Assembly (NCBI RefSeq): GCF_042646385.1
Contig: NZ_JBHRTO010000002.1
Coordinates: forward strand, 186,001-250,000
Length of the DNA stretch: 64,000 nucleotides
Source: Cypionkella sinensis
Lineage (GTDB): Bacteria; Pseudomonadota; Alphaproteobacteria; Rhodobacterales; Rhodobacteraceae
Direction: 5' to 3'
The notes beneath the pieces were generated by a model. It saw only the letters and a list, made by a program, of their open reading frames with translations. It had not been told where the DNA came from and searched no databases. Numbering within the stretch: position 1 is the stretch's first letter; each line of letters starts with the position of its first letter. Shown here piece after piece: positions 59,631 to 64,000 of this stretch. The translations under genes were made by a program, and so were the position numbers.

Positions 59631-60553
59631 GCGTCTGCCCCCGCTGGAGTCAGCCGGAACGCATCGGCGCATTTCTTGGCCAAGGCGCGGACGCGGCCGA
59701 TATAGGCCTGGCGCTCGGTGACAGAAATCACCCCGCGCGCGTCCAAAAGGTTGAACAGATGGCTGGCCTTGATGGTCTGATCATAGGCTGGATGCGCCAT
59801 GATGATCTGCTTGCCATTCTTCGGATCAATCGGCGGAAAATCCAGCAAGCGCTGACATTCGGCCTCGGCATCCTCGAAATGCCGCAGCAGTTGCGCGGTA
59901 TCGGCCCCGTCGAAATTGTGGCGTGAATATTCTTCCTCGGTCTGCCGGAAGATATCGCCATAGGTCAGCGGGATCGGCGACTGCGGGTCGTTGAACGGCA
60001 TGTCCATGACGTGATCAACGCCGAGAACATACATCGCCAGACGCTCCAGCCCGTAGGTGAGTTCGCCCGATACGGGGCGGCAATCATGGCCGCCGACCTG
60101 CTGGAAATAGGTGAACTGCGACACTTCCATGCCGTCGCACCAGATCTCCCAGCCCAAACCCCAAGCACCCAGAGTCGGGGATTCCCAGTCATCCTCGACA
60201 AAACGGATGTCGTGCAGGCTGGCGTCAATGCCGATGGCTTGCAAGCTGCCCAGATACAGGTCCTGCAAATTCGGCGGCGAGGGTTTGATGATCACCTGAT
60301 ATTGATAATAGTGCTGCAGGCGGTTCGGGTTTTCGCCATAGCGGCCATCGGTGGGGCGACGCGAGGGTTGGACATAGGCCGCAGCCCAAGGCTTCGACCC
60401 CAAGCTCCGCAGCGTGGTCGCCGGGTGGAAGGTGCCCGCGCCGACCTCCATATCATAGGGCTGCAACACCGCGCAGCCTTGTGCGGCCCAGTAATTCTGC
60501 AAACGCAGGATGATTTCCTGAAAGCTGCGGGGGGCTTTGGGGGCATCAGCCAT
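59627..60553 (-). CDS. glyQ: Glycyl-tRNA synthetase alpha subunit
   Basis: A 308-residue catalytic subunit that activates glycine. It begins SFQEIILRLQNYWAAQGCAVLQPYDMEVGAG and contains AYVQPSRRPTDGRYGENPNR and GLGWEIWCDGMEVSQFTYFQQ, the class II active-site motifs. The Met at 60553 fits the family; upstream codons in the frame are unrelated. Confidence 0.97.
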   Translation of the reverse strand: MADAPKAPRSFQEIILRLQNYWAAQGCAVLQPYDMEVGAGTFHPATTLRSLGSKPWAAAYVQPSRRPTDGRYGENPNRLQHYYQYQVIIKPSPPNLQDLYLGSLQAIGIDASLHDIRFVEDDWESPTLGAWGLGWEIWCDGMEVSQFTYFQQVGGHDCRPVSGELTYGLERLAMYVLGVDHVMDMPFNDPQSPIPLTYGDIFRQTEEEYSRHNFDGADTAQLLRHFEDAEAECQRLLDFPPIDPKNGKQIIMAHPAYDQTIKASHLFNLLDARGVISVTERQAYIGRVRALAKKCADAFRLTPAGADA

Positions 60554-60706
60554 GACGGACCTCTTGAAATGTTGCCACTCCATAGGCAAGAGGCAGCCAA
60601 GGGTCAATGCGGCGCTTGAATTGTGGGGCGAAAGCATGTGCATCTGCGGGGCGCTCTGTTAGGTTCGCCCGATGAGTGCGTTGCGAAAACGAGATGGGAC
60701 GGGTCT

Positions 60707-62452
60707 ATGAGATTGCGGATGGTTGTGCTGGCGATGCTGGCGGTGCTTGGGCTAAGCGGGGTTGCGATGGCGCAGCAGCAGGCTTGGGTGCAGGTGGAAG
60801 CACAGCCCAGTCTGGCCGAAGCCGAGGCGCGCGCCCGTGATTATGCCGCCGAATTTCCGAATGTGGCAGGGTATCAGTTGTCGTCGGGTTGGTATGCGAT
60901 CGTCTTGGGCCCCTATGCGCCCGAGGCCGCTGCGGGCACGCTGGCGGATTTGCGCAGCAGCGGTGCCATCCCGCGTGACAGCTTTGTCACCGATGACGCC
61001 ACGCACCGCCAGCAATTCTGGCCGGTGGGGGCGATTGCGGGGCAAGAAGCTCCTGCAACCGATCTGACGGTGGTCGACCCAGCGGTGCAGCCCGATCTGC
61101 CCGTTGTAGAGGTGATGCCCGCCGAAGAAACCGTGCAAGAGGCGAAGGCGTCGGAAGCCGCCCTCGATGCCGATGGCCGCAAGGCGCTGCAAACCGCGAT
61201 GGCGTGGTATGGCTTTTACGAGGGCGGCATTGACGGCGCGTTCGGCCCCGGCACCCGCAACTCGATGGCGGCTTGGCAAGAGGCGAATGGGTTTGAGGCA
61301 ACAGGCGTGTTGACCACCAAGCAACGCGACGCGCTGGTGGCGAATTACAAGGCCGATCAGGCCGAGTTTGGCTTTGCCAGCGTTTCCGAGCCCGAGGCCG
61401 GGATCGAGATTACCCTGCCGCTGGCCTTGGTGCAGTTCGACCACTACGAGCCGCCCTTCGTGCATTACACCGAGAAAGCCAATTCCGGCCTGCGGGTGAT
61501 CCTGATTTCCGAACCCGGCAACCAAGACAGCCTTTCGGGCCTCTATGATATCCTGCAAACGCTGGAAGTGGTGCCTGCTCAGGGGGAGCGCAGCAAGAAC
61601 GACAAGAATTTCACCATCAACGCGGTGTCCGACCGCGTGCAAAGCTATGCCTATGCCGAGGCCAAGAATGGCATGGTGAAGGGCTATCTCGTGGTATGGA
61701 ACCCGGCCGATGCCGAACGGATGAGCCGGATCTTGCCCGCGCTGAAATCCAGCTTCCGCGGTGTGGGCGACAAGGCCCTGGACCCCGGTCTTGTGCCGAT
61801 GGATGACGCGACCCGCTCGGGTCTGCTGGCGGGCATGGAAGTGAAGCTGCCGAAACTGTCTCGCTCGGGCTTCTATGTCGATGCCAAGGGCAGCGTGGTG
61901 ACGACTGTCGAGGCTGTGGCGCAATGCGGGCGGGTGACGATTGACCGCGCCACCGAAGCGCGGGTGGTGGCGCAGGATCAGGCCAGCGGTCTGGCGATCT
62001 TGCAGCCCAGCACGCCTCTGGCGCCACGTGCCTTTGCGCAGTTCGCGGCCGGATCAGTGCGGCTGGGGTCGGAAGTGGCAGTGGCGGGCTATTCCTATGA
62101 AGACAAGCTGCCCGCGCCCGTGCTGACATTTGGCACGCTCGAGGAAGAAAAGGGTCTGAACGGCGAGGCCGGGCTGTCGCGTCTGGCTGCTCCGGTCTTG
62201 GCCGGTGATGCGGGAGGGCCGGTTTTGGACGGCACTGGGGCGGTGCTGGGGATGCTCCTGCCTGCTGCGGTGAAGGGCGCGAAATTGCTGCCCGATGGCG
62301 TGGCGTTTGCAGCCCAAGCCGGCGTGGTGACGCAGGCATTGACCGCCGCAGGGATCACGCCGACCACGGCCACCGCAACCGATCTGGCAACGCCGGACGC
62401 TTTGAATGCGGCAGGGTTGGGGATGACGGTTCTGGTGTCTTGCTGGGAGTGA
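60707..62452 (+). CDS. Peptidoglycan-binding protein with a degenerate trypsin-like domain
   Basis: A 581-residue exported protein. Signal peptide about 1-22 (ending GVAMA), a SPOR-like region (about 24-105), a PGB_1 peptidoglycan-binding domain (about 160-215: RKALQTAMAWYGFYEGGIDGAFGPGTRNSMAAWQ) and a C-terminal trypsin-like fold (about 385-575). The catalytic residues look lost: the His region reads VVTTVEAVAQC, the Asp region ASGLAIL and the nucleophile loop GDAGGPVLD, with Ala where Ser is expected. It may bind or sense in the periplasm rather than cleave. Upstream neighbours are divergent. Confidence 0.8.
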   Translation: MRLRMVVLAMLAVLGLSGVAMAQQQAWVQVEAQPSLAEAEARARDYAAEFPNVAGYQLSSGWYAIVLGPYAPEAAAGTLADLRSSGAIPRDSFVTDDATHRQQFWPVGAIAGQEAPATDLTVVDPAVQPDLPVVEVMPAEETVQEAKASEAALDADGRKALQTAMAWYGFYEGGIDGAFGPGTRNSMAAWQEANGFEATGVLTTKQRDALVANYKADQAEFGFASVSEPEAGIEITLPLALVQFDHYEPPFVHYTEKANSGLRVILISEPGNQDSLSGLYDILQTLEVVPAQGERSKNDKNFTINAVSDRVQSYAYAEAKNGMVKGYLVVWNPADAERMSRILPALKSSFRGVGDKALDPGLVPMDDATRSGLLAGMEVKLPKLSRSGFYVDAKGSVVTTVEAVAQCGRVTIDRATEARVVAQDQASGLAILQPSTPLAPRAFAQFAAGSVRLGSEVAVAGYSYEDKLPAPVLTFGTLEEEKGLNGEAGLSRLAAPVLAGDAGGPVLDGTGAVLGMLLPAAVKGAKLLPDGVAFAAQAGVVTQALTAAGITPTTATATDLATPDALNAAGLGMTVLVSCWE

Positions 62453-62460
62453 GCGCGCCA

Positions 62461-62479
62461 TGGTCCCGAGTTGGGACCA
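62461..62479 (+). terminator. Terminator after the degenerate protease gene
   Basis: Stem TGGTCCC / GGGACCA with GAGTT loop, starting 9 nt after the stop, followed by AAATT only. The 17-bp core GGTCCCGAGTTGGGACC is identical to that of the glmM terminator at 50006-50022 (inverse strand). The lack of a T-run makes the terminator call moderate. Confidence 0.55.
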
Positions 62480-62566
62480 AAATTGCACCTCATTATTTCA
62501 AAGGGTTAACGAGTGTCGTTTACCCGGTGTTAAGACTTCTGCCGCATCGCCGTTTGAAATGTTGAA

Positions 62567-62585
62567 GCCTCCGGCGGGGATATTT
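62567..62585. repeat. Dispersed repeat GCCTCCGGCGGGGATATTT, copy 2
   Basis: Identical to 44622-44640. Here it lies between the protease gene terminator and a second hairpin. Confidence 0.55.
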
Positions 62586-62636
62586 GGGCAGAGAGGATGA
62601 CCAAGGCGTAAGTCTTTACGCGTAGGTTACCAAGAA

Positions 62637-62671
62637 CAATGCCGCAAACTGGGGACCAGTTTGCGGCATTG
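62637..62671. terminator. Strong bidirectional hairpin before folE2
   Basis: Perfect 14-bp stem (CAATGCCGCAAACT / AGTTTGCGGCATTG) and 7-nt loop, followed by CTGTTTC. It lies between convergent genes, 41 nt beyond the folE2 stop, and probably terminates one or both. Confidence 0.7.
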
Positions 62672-62712
62672 CTGTTTCAAGGTTCGGCGGCAGTGTGATT
62701 GCGCAGGGCAGA

Positions 62713-63801
62713 TCAGCCGACGTGATAGAGGCTGGCGAACAGCTTGGGGTCCAGACTGTCGGCGGCGAAGGTTGCGCCTTCGGTCAGCACCGACACCGCG
62801 TCGTGGCTGTGCAAGGATTCCTGATGGCTGGCGACGATGCGGAAATCGCCGATGCGGCCATCCTGTTGCAGCGCTTGACAGAAGCTGCGTGCGGCATCCT
62901 CGACAAAGATCGGGTTGGCGGCATTCAACTCGGCAAAGGCCTGTTCATCCTCGCGCTTCACCATCACCTGCGTTTCGGTCGGCACCGCCTTGCGGGCGAT
63001 CTCGATCAGGTCTTCGAACCACAGACATTTGTCGCCAACAAGTTCCACCGAAATCCGCGCGACCGAGCGCTGCGAATGCGGGGTTGCCAACTGCCCCCGC
63101 GTCTGGCGCGCGTGCTCCGACAGTTCCAGGCTGCACGGGCAGGTGCTGGAATAGACAAAATCCAAGTGCATCAAGCGTTTGCGCACCCCGGCTTTGTCCA
63201 CCAGTTCCAGCGCAATGTCGTAATACTGCCAGCCGGACAGGCCAGAGCGCAGACTGTCCACCTTGACCGGGAACGAGAACCGCATCTGGATGCGCGCATC
63301 AAAGCTGCCCAGATCTTTCAGGTAATCTTCCAGCGCGTGTTCGATCACCTGATAGGAAAACTCGCGTTCCGAATGGGCATAGAATGACCGCATGATGCGG
63401 CTCATGTTGATGCCCTTCTTTTCAGCCTCAAGGCTGACGGTGCCGGTGACAGAGGTTTCCAGCGTAACCGGCCCGTTGTTGCGGGTGCGATAGCGGATCG
63501 GCAGGCGGAAGTTGGAAATCCCGACGTGCTGGATCACCTGCTTGGCCCCGACGATCAGGCTGGACGGACCGTTCTGCAGATCGGGCATCGAATCCTTATA
63601 GGCCTCGGACACCACGAAATCGGACGGGTATTCGCGAGAGAGCACTGGATAATCCTGCCCAATCAGAGCACCTGCACCGGGCGCGAGATGCGCGATCTCG
63701 GCATCGCTGGCGCGCTGTGCCCAAGCGCGCAGCGTGGCAAGCGCTGCCTCGGCCTCGGCACGGCCAGGACGTTGCTCGATATCCGGCATGTGAATGTTCA
63801 T
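62713..63801 (-). CDS. folE2: GTP cyclohydrolase FolE2 (type IB)
   Basis: First step of folate and queuosine synthesis, GTP to dihydroneopterin triphosphate. 362 residues. The metal-binding Cys lies in SSTCPCSLELSEHARQTRGQ (about 220), and ISNFRLPIRYR and FYAHSEREFSYQVIEH are also characteristic. FolE2 can use metals other than zinc and often backs up zinc-dependent FolE; no Zur box was recognised. The Met at 63801 gives the family length. Confidence 0.95.
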   Translation of the reverse strand: MNIHMPDIEQRPGRAEAEAALATLRAWAQRASDAEIAHLAPGAGALIGQDYPVLSREYPSDFVVSEAYKDSMPDLQNGPSSLIVGAKQVIQHVGISNFRLPIRYRTRNNGPVTLETSVTGTVSLEAEKKGINMSRIMRSFYAHSEREFSYQVIEHALEDYLKDLGSFDARIQMRFSFPVKVDSLRSGLSGWQYYDIALELVDKAGVRKRLMHLDFVYSSTCPCSLELSEHARQTRGQLATPHSQRSVARISVELVGDKCLWFEDLIEIARKAVPTETQVMVKREDEQAFAELNAANPIFVEDAARSFCQALQQDGRIGDFRIVASHQESLHSHDAVSVLTEGATFAADSLDPKLFASLYHVG

Positions 63802-63935
63802 TGCAGCGCTCCCCAGGTTGGTCGCAGACTTCAGATATAGCGGGATCGCCGTGATTTCCAAAGCCTGACCGAAGAAATACGCGCCAAAGGCGACATTGGA
63901 TTGACAGGCTTGCAATTTTTCGTGGTGTGGGGGGA

Positions 63936-63961
63936 TTGGGGGGCGCCGTTGCGCCCCCCAA
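63936..63961. terminator. Hairpin upstream of folE2
   Basis: Perfect 11-bp stem TTGGGGGGCGC / GCGCCCCCCAA (63936-63946 and 63951-63961) with a 4-nt loop. It lies seven bases after the stop of the minus-strand gene that enters from the right edge, so it is probably its terminator, although no clean T-run follows. Confidence 0.6.
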
Positions 63962-63967
63962 CAGGTG

Positions 63968-64000
63968 TCAGATGGCCGACAGCGCGTTTTGCAGATCGGC
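63968..64000 (-). CDS. C-terminal end of a gene cut by the window edge
   Basis: Only ten codons and the stop are visible (ADLQNALSAI). Endings of the type DLxxAL are common in PLP-dependent Cys/Met-metabolism enzymes, but ten residues do not identify the protein. The open frame and the hairpin after its stop support a real gene. Confidence 0.5.
   Translation of the reverse strand, partial: ADLQNALSAI

Noticed and set aside
1..64000. tRNA or rRNA genes
   Set aside because: No cloverleaf with a TTC-arm motif or rRNA core was recognised by eye; rnpB is the only structured RNA with firm support.

Overview
The window is chromosomal DNA of high GC content, most likely from an alphaproteobacterium of the Rhodobacterales/Rhodobacteraceae. 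The signs are a ctaC-ctaB-ctaG-ctaE-surf1-thrC-M16 peptidase cluster, glyQ and glyS flanking a small membrane protein next to a pyruvate phosphate dikinase, a DMSP-lyase-like cupin, a DUF1127 protein, an HscC-type Hsp70, a Hint-domain protein, FolE2 and a perfect FNR/FnrL box. No rRNA, tRNA or CRISPR array was seen. The one recognised housekeeping RNA is RNase P RNA (rnpB, minus strand, about 23386-23822).

Layout. 1-4230: a quinone oxidoreductase cut by the window edge, a LysR regulator divergent from a DUF1127 gene, a Bax-inhibitor-1 protein, a small hydrophilic protein and a VIT-family transporter. 4253-20242: a 16-kb integrated island at the 3' end of rpmG (ribosomal protein L33), bounded by a 22-bp direct repeat. 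20227-31190: rpmG, hscC with a J-like partner, rnpB, an amidase, a lipoprotein, gatCA, a DMSP-lyase-like cupin and a methylthioadenosine/adenine salvage operon (mtnP to apt). 31200-41700: mostly minus-strand genes, ending in the cytochrome c oxidase cluster. 41900-49800: an alpha/beta hydrolase, tldD, an aminotransferase with two Lrp regulators, a Hint protein and ilvC. 50026-64000: glmM-folP-folB, a SleB hydrolase, ppdK, glyQ/glyS, a degenerate serine protease, folE2 and the last codons of another gene.

The main discovery is in the island. Two tyrosine-recombinase genes are each split into two pieces on opposite strands, at about 4585 and about 9205. Inverting the segment between these points on paper, with a 3-bp CTT/AAG overlap, restores both genes in frame: a 424-residue DUF4102-type integrase and a 331-residue Xer-type recombinase. 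It also puts every island gene on the plus strand. The present arrangement is therefore best read as a derived 4.6-kb inversion that reciprocally broke both integrases and may have locked the island in place.

The rest of the island is a tightly packed six-gene operon: hsdR, hsdM, hsdS, an unrecognised 536-residue coiled-coil protein, a helix-turn-helix/AlbA_2 protein and a two-domain protein that looks PUA/EVE-like at the N-terminus and GIY-YIG-like at the C-terminus. It is a type I restriction-modification locus extended by three possible defence accessories. A gene-poor stretch (6111-6933) inside the inverted segment carries three copies of a 16-bp palindrome, two 12-bp repeats and a 16-bp inverted repeat, and may be a replication or control region.

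All functions are inferred from motifs read by eye; no database search was run.
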